Assembly: GCF_030063185.1 (NCBI RefSeq)
Contig: NZ_JASISP010000003.1
Coordinates: forward strand, 263,124 to 327,123
Length of the DNA: 64,000 bases
DNA from: Arthrobacter sp. H35-D1
GTDB lineage: Bacteria > Actinomycetota > Actinomycetes > Actinomycetales > Micrococcaceae
Reading direction: 5' to 3'
Positions 1-7,814 of this stretch are shown here, piece by piece. The position numbers and the translations under genes are program-made. The notes below the pieces were generated by a model. The model made no database searches. It saw nothing but the letters and a program-made list of their open reading frames with translations, and was not told the origin of the DNA. Position 1 is the stretch's first letter; each line of letters opens with the position of its first letter.

Positions 1-1062
1 GGTTTGGGAGCCACGGTGTTTTCAGAAACGCTGGTCGTCGGGACCGGCCTGATTTTGGTTGGTCTGGGCACTGGCAGCTACAACACCGCCTGCAACATTG
101 AGGGCGCTGCCGTGGAGCGGGCCTTGCGGCGGCACATCATGCCGCGCCTGCACGGGTCTTTCAGCATTGGCACGGTGGTTGGCGCCGGTCTGGGTGCGCT
201 GGCCGCATCCATGCACGTTCCCGTACTCATCCATCTGGGCGTGATTGCGGTTGCCGTGTTCATTGCAGTGCTGATAGGCACCGGCTACTACCAGGCCGAC
301 AAACTCACAAACGCCGCAGCGATGGTGGATGTGAGCGATTCAAGTGCCGTCGCTGGCACGGGGCCCATCCCCATCGTGCCGGCGGGCAGCCGCGGCAGCC
401 GCGGCAGCGCAGAGAAAAACAACGCTGCCGCGGCCAAACGTTCAGGCAAGGCCAAGATTGCCGCTGCGTGGCGTGACCCGCGGACCCTCATGCTCGGCGC
501 CCTGGTGCTGGGACTTGGTCTGGCCGAAGGTGCGGCAGGGGACTGGGTGGCCCTGGCCATGGTTGACGGCTACCAAACAACACCGGCCATCGGCGCCGTC
601 GGCTACGGCATCTTCGTCTCCGCCATGACCATTGGCCGCTTCGCCGGAACCGTGGTCCTGGACCGTTACGGACGCGTTATTGTGCTGCGGGTTGGCGCGG
701 CACTGGCAGTGGTGGGCTTGGGACTCTTTGTATTTGCGCCCAACCAGGAAATTGCCTTGGTCGCGCTCATCTTCTGGGGCCTGGGGTCGGCATTGGGCTT
801 CCCCGTGGCCATGTCGGCGGCTTCCGACGACCCCGAACACGCCGCCGCCCGCGTTTCAGTGGTTTCCACCGTGGGCTACGGCGCCTTCCTGGGCGGTCCG
901 CCGCTGTTGGGGCTGCTGGCAGAGCACGTTGGCGTGTTGCATTCATTGCTCGCCGTGCTTGGCATGCTGGTCGTGGCTTTCATCCTCACCCCCGTGGTGC
1001 GCAAGCCGAAATACCTGGAGAACGACGACGTGGCGCGCCCACAAGATAGTGTGGAACGGTGA
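1..1062 (+). CDS. MFS transporter, N-terminus cut by window edge
   Basis: This is the C-terminal 353 residues of a major facilitator superfamily permease. The reading frame is open to the first base, so the true start lies outside the window. Alternating hydrophobic segments are clear, with a charged, Ser/Arg/Gly-rich cytoplasmic loop near residues 108-155 between the two halves, as is usual for a 12-helix carrier. The second half carries an RFAGTVVLDRYGR stretch that resembles the MFS loop signature, followed by GLGSALGFPVAMS. The substrate cannot be told. The stop codon overlaps the GTG start of murB (GTGA), so the two genes are probably translationally coupled, although a functional link is not obvious. 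Confidence 0.85.
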   Translation, partial: GLGATVFSETLVVGTGLILVGLGTGSYNTACNIEGAAVERALRRHIMPRLHGSFSIGTVVGAGLGALAASMHVPVLIHLGVIAVAVFIAVLIGTGYYQADKLTNAAAMVDVSDSSAVAGTGPIPIVPAGSRGSRGSAEKNNAAAAKRSGKAKIAAAWRDPRTLMLGALVLGLGLAEGAAGDWVALAMVDGYQTTPAIGAVGYGIFVSAMTIGRFAGTVVLDRYGRVIVLRVGAALAVVGLGLFVFAPNQEIALVALIFWGLGSALGFPVAMSAASDDPEHAAARVSVVSTVGYGAFLGGPPLLGLLAEHVGVLHSLLAVLGMLVVAFILTPVVRKPKYLENDDVARPQDSVER

Positions 1063-2144
1063 ATGCGCAAAAGGCCTTGAGCTCCCTGACAACCCTTGCA
1101 GTGGGCGGCCCCGCCAAAAAGTATGTTGTAGCCACCTCGGAGGCGGAGATCATCGCCGCAATCAAGGCAGCCGACGACGTCGGCGAGCCGTTGTTGATTC
1201 TTGGCGGCGGCTCCAACCTGGTGGTTGCCGACGAAGGCTTCGACGGCACCGTGCTGAAAATTGCCAGCCAGGGCTTCACGGTAAATTCGGAAAACACCTG
1301 CGCCGGCGCCTCCGTGGTGGTCCAGGCCGGCCACGACTGGGACGACTTTGTGCACCACACCGTCCTGCATGCCTGGTCAGGCGTGGAGGCGCTGTCGGGG
1401 ATCCCCGGCAGCACGGGCGCAACACCGGTGCAGAACGTGGGCGCCTATGGCTGCGAAGTCGCCCAGACCATTGCCTCCGTGCGCACCTGGGACCGCGAGA
1501 AAAGCGCCGTCCGCACTTTCACGAACCACGAGCTGAAGTTCGGCTACCGCGACTCCATGCTCAAGGCCTCCACCGTCAACGGCTCCCCGCGCTATGTGGT
1601 GCTGACGGTGGAATTCCAGCTCCTGCTGGGCCGCATGAGCGCGCCAGTCAAATATGCAGAACTGGCTCGCAGGCTCCACGTTGAAATCGGCAAGCGCGCC
1701 AATTCCCTCGAGCTGCGTCGTGCCGTCCTAGCCCTCCGTGCCGCCAAAGGGATGGTCCTTGACCCGGGGGACCGTGACACCTTCTCCACGGGTTCCTTCT
1801 TCACCAACCCCATGGTCAGCCCCGCCGAGGCTGCCACCCTGCCCGACGACGCACCGCGCTACCCGGCCGGGGACAAGGTCAAGCTCAGCGCCGCCTGGCT
1901 GATTGAGCGGGCGGGCTTCACCAAGGGCTACGGCTTGTTGGGGGAAGCCACGGAAAACACGTACGACGCCGGAACCCCGCCGCGCGCTGCACTGTCCACC
2001 AAGCACACCCTCGCCATCACGAATCGTGGCGAGGCACGCACCGAGGACATCCTGGCGATTGCCCGGTTGGTGTGTGCCGGCGTCGAACGTCAATTTGGGA
2101 TTTCCCTGGTTCCGGAACCTGTTTTGGTGGGCTGCGCGCTCTAG
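1059..2144 (+). CDS. murB: UDP-N-acetylenolpyruvoylglucosamine reductase MurB
   Basis: MurB is the cytoplasmic FAD enzyme that reduces UDP-GlcNAc-enolpyruvate with NADPH to UDP-MurNAc, the second committed step of peptidoglycan precursor synthesis. The 361-residue protein has the FAD-binding ILGGGSNLVV motif near residue 47, GSTGATPVQNVGAYG and GCEV in the nucleotide site, the YRDSMLK segment, and the catalytic-serine motif GSFFTNP. The C-terminal LVPEPVLVG holds the expected acidic residue. The length and the extended middle region fit the type I (E. coli-like) enzymes. The GTG start is chosen because of the 4-base overlap with the upstream transporter. A strong hairpin follows 8 bases after the stop. 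Confidence 0.97.
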   Translation: MNAQKALSSLTTLAVGGPAKKYVVATSEAEIIAAIKAADDVGEPLLILGGGSNLVVADEGFDGTVLKIASQGFTVNSENTCAGASVVVQAGHDWDDFVHHTVLHAWSGVEALSGIPGSTGATPVQNVGAYGCEVAQTIASVRTWDREKSAVRTFTNHELKFGYRDSMLKASTVNGSPRYVVLTVEFQLLLGRMSAPVKYAELARRLHVEIGKRANSLELRRAVLALRAAKGMVLDPGDRDTFSTGSFFTNPMVSPAEAATLPDDAPRYPAGDKVKLSAAWLIERAGFTKGYGLLGEATENTYDAGTPPRAALSTKHTLAITNRGEARTEDILAIARLVCAGVERQFGISLVPEPVLVGCAL

Positions 2145-2152
2145 CCGGCGGG

Positions 2153-2188
2153 CCCGGTAGGGGTGCCTCGGCGAGCACCCCTACCGGG
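2153..2188 (+). terminator. Hairpin after murB
   Basis: A perfect 14-base-pair stem (2153-2166 with 2175-2188) closes an 8-base loop directly after murB. There is no T run, so it is either a factor-assisted terminator or an mRNA 3' end stabiliser. Confidence 0.7.
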
Positions 2189-2315
2189 GTAGGGGGTCAA
2201 GACGGTTCCCGGGTGTGATGTTTCACGACGTGTCTGTTCATAGTCTTAATGGAAAGCTTTGACCTTTCTATTAGCGTGGTGCTTCCTTTTGCGGAGTCCA
2301 GCACGAGGAGAACGC

Positions 2316-3449
2316 ATGTCGTCGGCAACACTTGACAGCCCGGATGTACTCGAAGAACCCGCAGCGCCGGCCGTGCCCGCCGCCGCCCGGAAGCGTCCGG
2401 CCCGCGACCGCCACGTCACGGACTTCATTCAACTGACGGAGCAGGTGCGAGCCACCGGTCTCATGGATCGTGACGTCAACTGGTACGTGGTGCGCTTTGT
2501 GCGCCAGAGCCTGGGCTACCTAGCCGTCCTTGCCTTGTTCCTGACGCTGGGACAGAGCTGGTGGCAGCTGGTTACCGCGGTACTGTTCGCTTTCATGTGC
2601 ACGCAGACCGCTTTTATCTCGCACGACGCCGCGCACCGCCAAGTCTTCGCCTCGGCCAAGAAGAACGCGTGGCTGGCCCGCATTGCCGGGAACTTGTTCG
2701 TTGGATTGAGCTACGGCTGGTGGATGAACAAGCACGGCAAGCACCACCTGAACCCGAACAAGGTCGGCGTAGATGGCGACATCGACCCCGGCGCGCTCGT
2801 CTTTGACCCGGAGAACGCAGCCAAGCGCAAGGGTTTCGCCAAGTGGTTTGCCCGCCGCCAAGGCTATTTCTTCTTCCCGCTGCTGACACTGGCCGCCTTG
2901 GACCTGCACATCTCCGCGCTGGGCCGTGTACTGGACCGCAAGCAGATTGTGCCCGAGCGCAAGGCCGAGATCGCTCTGCTGTTCGTGCGCCTCGTGCTGC
3001 TGCCGGCCTTCACCGTTTGGTACCTGGGATGGGCCATCGGATTGGCGTTCATCGTCGTGCAGGTCATGGCGCTTGGACTTTACATGGGCGGTTCCTTTGC
3101 CCCGAACCACAAGGGCATGCCGCTGGTGCCCAAGGACGTCAAGATCGACTTCATGCGCCGCCAGACCCTCATGAGCCGCAACATCACCGGCGGCAAGTGG
3201 GTTGATGCCGCCATGGGCGGGCTGAACTACCAGATCGAGCACCACCTGTTCCCGACCATGTCCTCGAGGAACCTCCGGGCCGTCCAGCCCATGGTCCGTG
3301 CATACTGCGCCGAACGGAACATCACATACACGGAGACCACCTTGGGCCAGTCCTACATGATCGTCATGAAGTACCTGAACCGGGTTGGTTTGGGTCAGCG
3401 CGATCCCTTCGAGTGCCCCATCACGGCAAACATGCGCACCGCCCGCTAG
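2316..3449 (+). CDS. Membrane fatty acid desaturase
   Basis: This is a 377-residue integral membrane di-iron desaturase that should introduce a double bond into lipid acyl chains. The three histidine boxes are intact: H103-x3-H107 (HDAAH), H140-x2-H143H144 (HGKHH) and Q306-x2-H309H310 (QIEHH). The last form, with Gln, is typical of acyl-lipid front-end type desaturases. Hydrophobic spans flank the boxes. The frame is open to a TTG at 2259, but ATG 2316 is preferred because GAGGAG lies 5 bases before it and the added residues are unrelated to the family. The gene appears monocistronic, with hairpins on both sides. Such enzymes commonly serve membrane fluidity, for example in the cold; that role here is inference. 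Confidence 0.93.
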   Translation: MSSATLDSPDVLEEPAAPAVPAAARKRPARDRHVTDFIQLTEQVRATGLMDRDVNWYVVRFVRQSLGYLAVLALFLTLGQSWWQLVTAVLFAFMCTQTAFISHDAAHRQVFASAKKNAWLARIAGNLFVGLSYGWWMNKHGKHHLNPNKVGVDGDIDPGALVFDPENAAKRKGFAKWFARRQGYFFFPLLTLAALDLHISALGRVLDRKQIVPERKAEIALLFVRLVLLPAFTVWYLGWAIGLAFIVVQVMALGLYMGGSFAPNHKGMPLVPKDVKIDFMRRQTLMSRNITGGKWVDAAMGGLNYQIEHHLFPTMSSRNLRAVQPMVRAYCAERNITYTETTLGQSYMIVMKYLNRVGLGQRDPFECPITANMRTAR

Positions 3450-3458
3450 TCCCCACGT

Positions 3459-3490
3459 CGCCCCGACACTAGCAAGCCCGTGTCGGGGCG
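3459..3490 (+). terminator. Hairpin after desaturase gene
   Basis: An 11-base-pair perfect stem (3459-3469 with 3480-3490) with a 10-base loop begins 9 bases after the desaturase stop. No T run follows. Confidence 0.65.
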
Positions 3491-3602
3491 ATCATGTTGG
3501 GGCCTTCGGGCGCGTGGCTCGATCCTCGGCCTCCCTTGGCCCGATCCTCGGCCTCGTTCACCAGTTGGCTCCGTTCGGCCCGCGAACCCGCCGGCAGTTG
3601 CG

Positions 3603-3740
3603 TTCATTCTGCAGCTCCTGCGGGTGTCTGCCACCGGTTTGAATCCATACTGCAGCTCCTGCGGGTGACGCGGCCGCGGACCCGCAGGAGCTGCAGTATG
3701 AAGGCGGCGCCCTAGTTTGGACCCGCAGGAGCTGCAGAAC
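3603..3740. repeat. Nested inverted repeat built from four copies of a 17-base unit
   Basis: The unit CTGCAGCTCCTGCGGGT occurs at 3609-3625 and 3650-3666, and its exact complement occurs at 3680-3696 and 3721-3737. The inner pair extends to a 21-base perfect stem (3646-3666 with 3680-3700) around a 13-base GC-rich loop. The outer pair can also form a stem around it. The unit itself contains PstI-like CTGCAG and the self-complementary AGCT. It lies in the 337-base gap between two plus-strand genes, ends about 50 bases before the next start, and no coding sequence is credible here. It could be a REP-like element, a regulatory site or a terminator relic. Confidence 0.8.
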
Positions 3741-3786
3741 GAATCCTCACGCAGTGCCGTGGCGCCCTGTCCGCTAGATTGGCTGT

Positions 3787-4974
3787 ATGAGCCACAGCGT
3801 CACACCTGCCACACTTGCCCGGCTGCGGCTTGCCGCGCAAGGAATTCTACCAACGTCCACCAGTCCCGCACAGGGACCGGTGGACGTTGTGCGTTCCTTG
3901 ACGGCACTGCAGGGCCAAGACTTCCCCGGCGCGCTGTGGTCGATCGGCCTGCGGCTTCCAAGCAGCACCCGCCCCGAGGTGGAAGGCGCCTTCAACCGTG
4001 GAGAGATTGTCCGCTCCTGGCCCCTGCGCGGCACTCTGCACGTGACCGCGGCAGAGGACCTTGGCTGGATTCTGGCACTGACCGGGCCTAGGATACTCTC
4101 CGGCATGGCCACGCGCCACCGCCAGCTGGAAATTGGGACGCCGGACATTGCCAACGTGCGCGAGCTTGCCTTGGGGATGCTGGAGGAGTTTGGCGGCAGG
4201 GCTTCGCGCGATGACTTGTTCGCCGTGTTTGAGCAGGCTGGGCAGGGGACACGGATGCAACGTGGAACCCATCTGCTGTGGTTGCTGTGTGTGGAGGGAA
4301 CACTTGTGCAGGGCCCCGTCAACTCAGCCGCTGGCAAAGGCAACACACAGTCCTTTGTGAACGCCGAGAAATGGATCAAAAACCCCAGGCACTTGGCCCG
4401 GGAAGAATCCTTGGCCGAGCTGCCCCTGAGGTATTTTCGCAGCCACGGGCCTGCCACCGTCAAGGACTTCCAGTGGTGGACAAAATTGACGCTCAAGGAC
4501 ATCGACACGGGGCTGGCGCAGGTCAAGGACCAGCTTGCCGTGATCGAATGCGACGGAGCGCAGTATTGGCTTGCCCCGGAAACTGCCGAGCTGCTCGATG
4601 GCGCCGGGTCAAAGCGGGTGGCGCCCGGTGCCCCGCCCGAGGCCCTGTCCGGTGCACGTTCTGTGCTATTACTGCCAGGCTTTGACGAATATCTGCTCGG
4701 CTACACTGACCGCAGCGCAGCGCTGGCCCCGCACCACGCCCCGCTAACGGTGCCAGGCAACAACGGCATGTTCAAAGCAACGGTGGTTTCCGGCGGGCAG
4801 GTGGCCGGGACCTGGCGCAAGGCCCAAGGTGCGGCTGAAAAGCAAAGGCAGGTGGCCGGCGTCGTGCTTCCAGAGCTTTTTGCCGAACTCGGCCCTGCGC
4901 GGCACAAGGAGCTTGAAAAGTCTGCGGGAGCCTACGCGAGGTTCCTGAACGCGAAAAGGCCGGGCCTGCCGTAA
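3787..4974 (+). CDS. Winged-helix DNA-binding protein of the AlkZ/YcaQ (HTH_42) family
   Basis: This is a 395-residue member of the winged-helix family that includes the DNA glycosylases AlkZ and YcaQ, which remove bulky alkylated bases or open interstrand crosslinks. Visible hallmarks are LTALQGQDFPGALW (Q42-G-Q44, matching the position of the family's catalytic Q-x-Q/D motif), the helix-rich RGTLHVTAAEDLGWIL segment near 80-95, and the C-terminal LLPGFDEYLLGYTDR motif near 295-310. Glycosylase activity is inferred from family; many genome copies are annotated only as winged-helix proteins. It stands alone between a repeat-bearing gap and a convergent gene. The stop codon sits in the loop of a bidirectional hairpin. 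Confidence 0.85.
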   Translation: MSHSVTPATLARLRLAAQGILPTSTSPAQGPVDVVRSLTALQGQDFPGALWSIGLRLPSSTRPEVEGAFNRGEIVRSWPLRGTLHVTAAEDLGWILALTGPRILSGMATRHRQLEIGTPDIANVRELALGMLEEFGGRASRDDLFAVFEQAGQGTRMQRGTHLLWLLCVEGTLVQGPVNSAAGKGNTQSFVNAEKWIKNPRHLAREESLAELPLRYFRSHGPATVKDFQWWTKLTLKDIDTGLAQVKDQLAVIECDGAQYWLAPETAELLDGAGSKRVAPGAPPEALSGARSVLLLPGFDEYLLGYTDRSAALAPHHAPLTVPGNNGMFKATVVSGGQVAGTWRKAQGAAEKQRQVAGVVLPELFAELGPARHKELEKSAGAYARFLNAKRPGLP

Positions 4975-4992
4975 TTCGGCGGGTCCGGCCTT
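4956..4992. terminator. Bidirectional hairpin overlapping the winged-helix gene's stop
   Basis: A 16-base-pair stem (4956-4971 with 4977-4992, two G-T wobbles) has a 5-base TAATT loop that contains the TAA stop of the plus-strand gene. It lies between convergent genes, so it can end both transcripts. A short A/T end is present on each side. Confidence 0.75.
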
Positions 4993-5005
4993 CGAAGCGG
5001 TTGCG

Positions 5006-7156
5006 CTACTTGAAGAGCGCCGACTTCACGCCCATGATGATGCGGTCTCCCGGGGTTGCCTTGCGGAGGAAGTCCACCATGGCCCAGTCGTCGACGGAAA
5101 TGCAGCCCGCCGTCGGGACCTTGTTTTCATGCAGGAAGATGGCAAATCCGGCATTCTGGACGATGTTGGGCCGGTTGTAGTTGATGACGGCGCCCTGCCG
5201 ATAGTCGTGCTGGGCGCGGGTGGCGAAATACCACATGTTCTCGTCCCAGCCGACCCACGAATTGGACTCGTGGTACTTGTTGTACGTGGGTGTCCAAGGG
5301 TTGCCGCCCCAGCGAGAACGGGGGTTCAGGGTCCTGTAGGGCAGCTTCGTGCCTGGGTTGCCGAGGCCAAACGCCTCTGTGACGGTGAAAGATCCGGTGG
5401 GGGAGAACAAGTTGCGAGTGGGGCCCGAGGGTACGCCCGGCGGCTTGAAGCCAGTGGCGCCGACGTAGCCGTCGCTCTTCCAGTCGGTGACGTAGATGCC
5501 GGCTATTCGCTTGCAATAGATCACCGTGGCGTGCGCTTGATTGTAGCCGTTGGTGAACGTCATGAGCACTCGTTTGACTCCGCCCGTGGTGTAGCGGGAC
5601 TTTCCGTTGTTGAGGTTTTGGCACTCGCTCATCTTGTAGTAGCCGCCCGCGGCGTCGTTGCCCCAGCCGATGTAGCCGCCCACAAACGTCTGCACGCACT
5701 GGCCGCCGGAGCAGCGTTCATCGGAGATCGGGTAGCCAAGGTAGCTTCTGGGCCCGCCCTTGGCTGTGTAGGAGGAACCGATGCCGCCCCGTGTCATGTA
5801 TGACAGCGCGTGGCCCCTGCTTGACCAGAGTCTGCCGTTCCTGAAGTCCTGGTAACAGCCGCTGTTCGGCTGGCCGCAGACTTCTTGGCCCTTGGGGAGG
5901 CCCAGGATACCCGTGTGCCATGACCGGCGCTTGTAGCCTTCCATGAGCTTGCCGTTGTGTACGCTCGCGGCCCCCGTGGACTTGGCGTTGTAGGCGACTC
6001 CACCCTGGAAATTCTGGTAGCAGCCGTTGTCCGGCTGCCCGCAGACCTGTTCGCCCCGGGGGAACTTCAGGAAGCTTCTGGTGCTGCCCAAGCTGGAGAA
6101 GTGGTTCCTGATGGCACCGTTGACAACGCTAAAGGCGCCCGTTCCGCCAGCCCAGTAGATCAGGCCAGTCTGGAAATTCTGGGCGCAGCCCCTTTGCGGA
6201 AGGTTGCACGTTTCCGGACCTGTGGGGGAGCCCAGCGGGCTGGCCTGCATTCCGTTAGCCTTGTAGCGCGTCAGGATCCCTCCGTGCACCGCCTGGGCAC
6301 CAGCCTTGGGGGACCAGAAAATTGTGGTCTTCTTGAAGATCTGGAAGCACCCGCCGTCGCGCTGGCCGCACTTTTCATTGGTGGTGGGTGCACCCAATGC
6401 CTTGAGACCTCCGTTGGCAAGCCATCTGCTGCCGATGCCTGCCGTGCTGCCGACCGTCAGGCCGGTGGTAAAGATCCACTTGCCGCTGGAGAATTTTTGG
6501 TAGCTGCCGTCCGCGGAGGATATTACGTCCGAAACCGGGATCCCGTAGCCCGCGGCAGCATCCTTGCCACCGCTGTACCAAGTTTTCCCAATGGCTGACG
6601 AGGCCAGAATATGGTGGGTTCCAGTGGCGGAGTCGACATAGATGAAACCGCCCTTGAATTCTTGGACGATGTAGCCGGGATGCGACTTTTCGTTCGACAG
6701 CGGAACACCCAGAGCGCCGTTCTTTCCCTTGAGCGAATCCCACCGAACCTTGATGGCGCCCTTGACTACAATCTCGGCCATGGCGGGCTTTTTCGGCGAG
6801 GCGGGATCTGGAGTGTCGGAGAGTTTCGACGCCGGGGCTGGTGCGGTTGTTTCTGGGGCCGTTGTTTCCGGTGCGGCTGGAACCGGCTGCGGGGGAGCTG
6901 GCGCTTGGGTCACCGGCGCTGGTGCCGGAGCCGAAGGTGAAGCTGCGGGCGTGCTCGCTGCAGGCAGCGTCACCTCACTTCCGACAGCGTCGGTGCCAGC
7001 AGTGCCGTTCCCGTCGACAGCTTCCAGCGAAGTCGTTGCGGGGGTCGTTTCGGACTGTGTGGAGACTGGCATGTCGGTGGCAAATGCCGGTGTGGTGGAG
7101 AGCATGGAGCCAAGCAGGCTCAGCGCAAGGGTACCGATGATGAGTCGATTCTTCAT
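5006..7156 (-). CDS. Exported L,D-transpeptidase-like protein with LGFP repeats
   Basis: This 716-residue secreted cell-wall protein has a signal peptide (residues 1-26, ending PAFA). A Pro/Ala/Thr-rich region reaches to about 125. About seven LGFP-type repeats follow to about residue 500, with recurring LGAPTTNEKC, LGSPTGPETC and LGLPKGQEVC cores and paired cysteines. The C-terminal third resembles a YkuD-like L,D-transpeptidase domain: H676 (LHEN) and C685 (PTAGCISV) sit where the catalytic His and Cys are expected. LGFP repeats are thought to bind mycolyl-arabinogalactan in Corynebacteriales, so their ligand here is unclear. The gene starts 6 bases after the lipoprotein gene ends, which suggests an operon. 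The likely role is making or anchoring peptidoglycan cross-links. Confidence 0.88.
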   Translation of the reverse strand: MKNRLIIGTLALSLLGSMLSTTPAFATDMPVSTQSETTPATTSLEAVDGNGTAGTDAVGSEVTLPAASTPAASPSAPAPAPVTQAPAPPQPVPAAPETTAPETTAPAPASKLSDTPDPASPKKPAMAEIVVKGAIKVRWDSLKGKNGALGVPLSNEKSHPGYIVQEFKGGFIYVDSATGTHHILASSAIGKTWYSGGKDAAAGYGIPVSDVISSADGSYQKFSSGKWIFTTGLTVGSTAGIGSRWLANGGLKALGAPTTNEKCGQRDGGCFQIFKKTTIFWSPKAGAQAVHGGILTRYKANGMQASPLGSPTGPETCNLPQRGCAQNFQTGLIYWAGGTGAFSVVNGAIRNHFSSLGSTRSFLKFPRGEQVCGQPDNGCYQNFQGGVAYNAKSTGAASVHNGKLMEGYKRRSWHTGILGLPKGQEVCGQPNSGCYQDFRNGRLWSSRGHALSYMTRGGIGSSYTAKGGPRSYLGYPISDERCSGGQCVQTFVGGYIGWGNDAAGGYYKMSECQNLNNGKSRYTTGGVKRVLMTFTNGYNQAHATVIYCKRIAGIYVTDWKSDGYVGATGFKPPGVPSGPTRNLFSPTGSFTVTEAFGLGNPGTKLPYRTLNPRSRWGGNPWTPTYNKYHESNSWVGWDENMWYFATRAQHDYRQGAVINYNRPNIVQNAGFAIFLHENKVPTAGCISVDDWAMVDFLRKATPGDRIIMGVKSALFK

Positions 7157-7162
7157 GATGTC

Positions 7163-7639
7163 CTAATCTTCTACCGACATGACGGGTTCGCAGACGGCAC
7201 CGGGCTCGGCTGTGGTTGCGAAGTCTTTTGCCACGACGGGCTTGGTGCCTTTTGCGGGCACTTCCACCGCGATCATGGCGTGCCCTTGGACGACTGCATT
7301 GACAATGACGGCGACAGCCACGGTATACCGGCGTGGGGTATCGCCAGGATTGTTTACGGTGGCCTCGAACGTCCACGATCCCGCTTGGTCTGCCGAGCAA
7401 GTGACATCGCTCAGGTCCGCGGTGGCCGCAGCGGACGGCGGTATGTGAGTGACAGCGGCGTGCGTTTCCGGTTCTTCGCTTGGCGCGCTTGCCGCGGTGG
7501 CAGCTGCAGCGGTGGCGGATTCCACTGCGGTGGCCGAAGGGCTGGCCAAAGTCTCATCCGGCTGGTCCTTTGCGGCGGACGAGCACCCTGCTAAAGCCAT
7601 GGAGGCAATCGCTGGCACCAAAAGCCATTTCCTTTTCAT
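7163..7639 (-). CDS. Small lipoprotein upstream of the L,D-transpeptidase
   Basis: This is a 158-residue lipoprotein with a basic start (MKRKW), a hydrophobic stretch and a lipobox LAGC that places the lipidated cysteine at residue 19. An Ala/Ser/Thr-rich linker follows to about residue 70. A small beta-rich domain at about 75-158 contains two cysteines (DVTCSADQ and GAVCEPV) that could form a disulfide, and reads like an FxxLyD-type domain (SWTFEATVNNPGDTPRRYTV). ATG 7639 is preferred over 7654 because GGGGGAA lies just before it. It is the first gene of a two-gene unit with the L,D-transpeptidase and may anchor or assist it; that is inference. Confidence 0.8.
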   Translation of the reverse strand: MKRKWLLVPAIASMALAGCSSAAKDQPDETLASPSATAVESATAAAATAASAPSEEPETHAAVTHIPPSAAATADLSDVTCSADQAGSWTFEATVNNPGDTPRRYTVAVAVIVNAVVQGHAMIAVEVPAKGTKPVVAKDFATTAEPGAVCEPVMSVED

Positions 7640-7740
7640 GCGTTCCCCCGACATGAGTGATTGGATTACTAATCCGGATCACATGAGAGTATCAGTGTTT
7701 GTATTGATTAGATACGGCCTTTTCGGCCTAAATGTCGGCA

Positions 7741-7789
7741 TAAAAAGCCGGTGGGACGCACTTTCGCAAAGAAAGTGCGTCCCACCGGC
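7741..7789 (-). terminator. Rho-independent terminator of asd
   Basis: A perfect 19-base-pair stem (7747-7765 with 7771-7789) closes a 5-base loop and is followed on the minus strand by TTTTTA. It lies 26 bases after the asd stop, in the correct orientation. Confidence 0.92.
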
Positions 7790-7814
7790 GTTCCACGCCT
7801 GTTGCGGTCCGGGT

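Noticed and set aside
2259-2315. TTG start for the desaturase
   Set aside because: The ATG at 2316 has a strong ribosome binding site and the extra residues are not part of the family.
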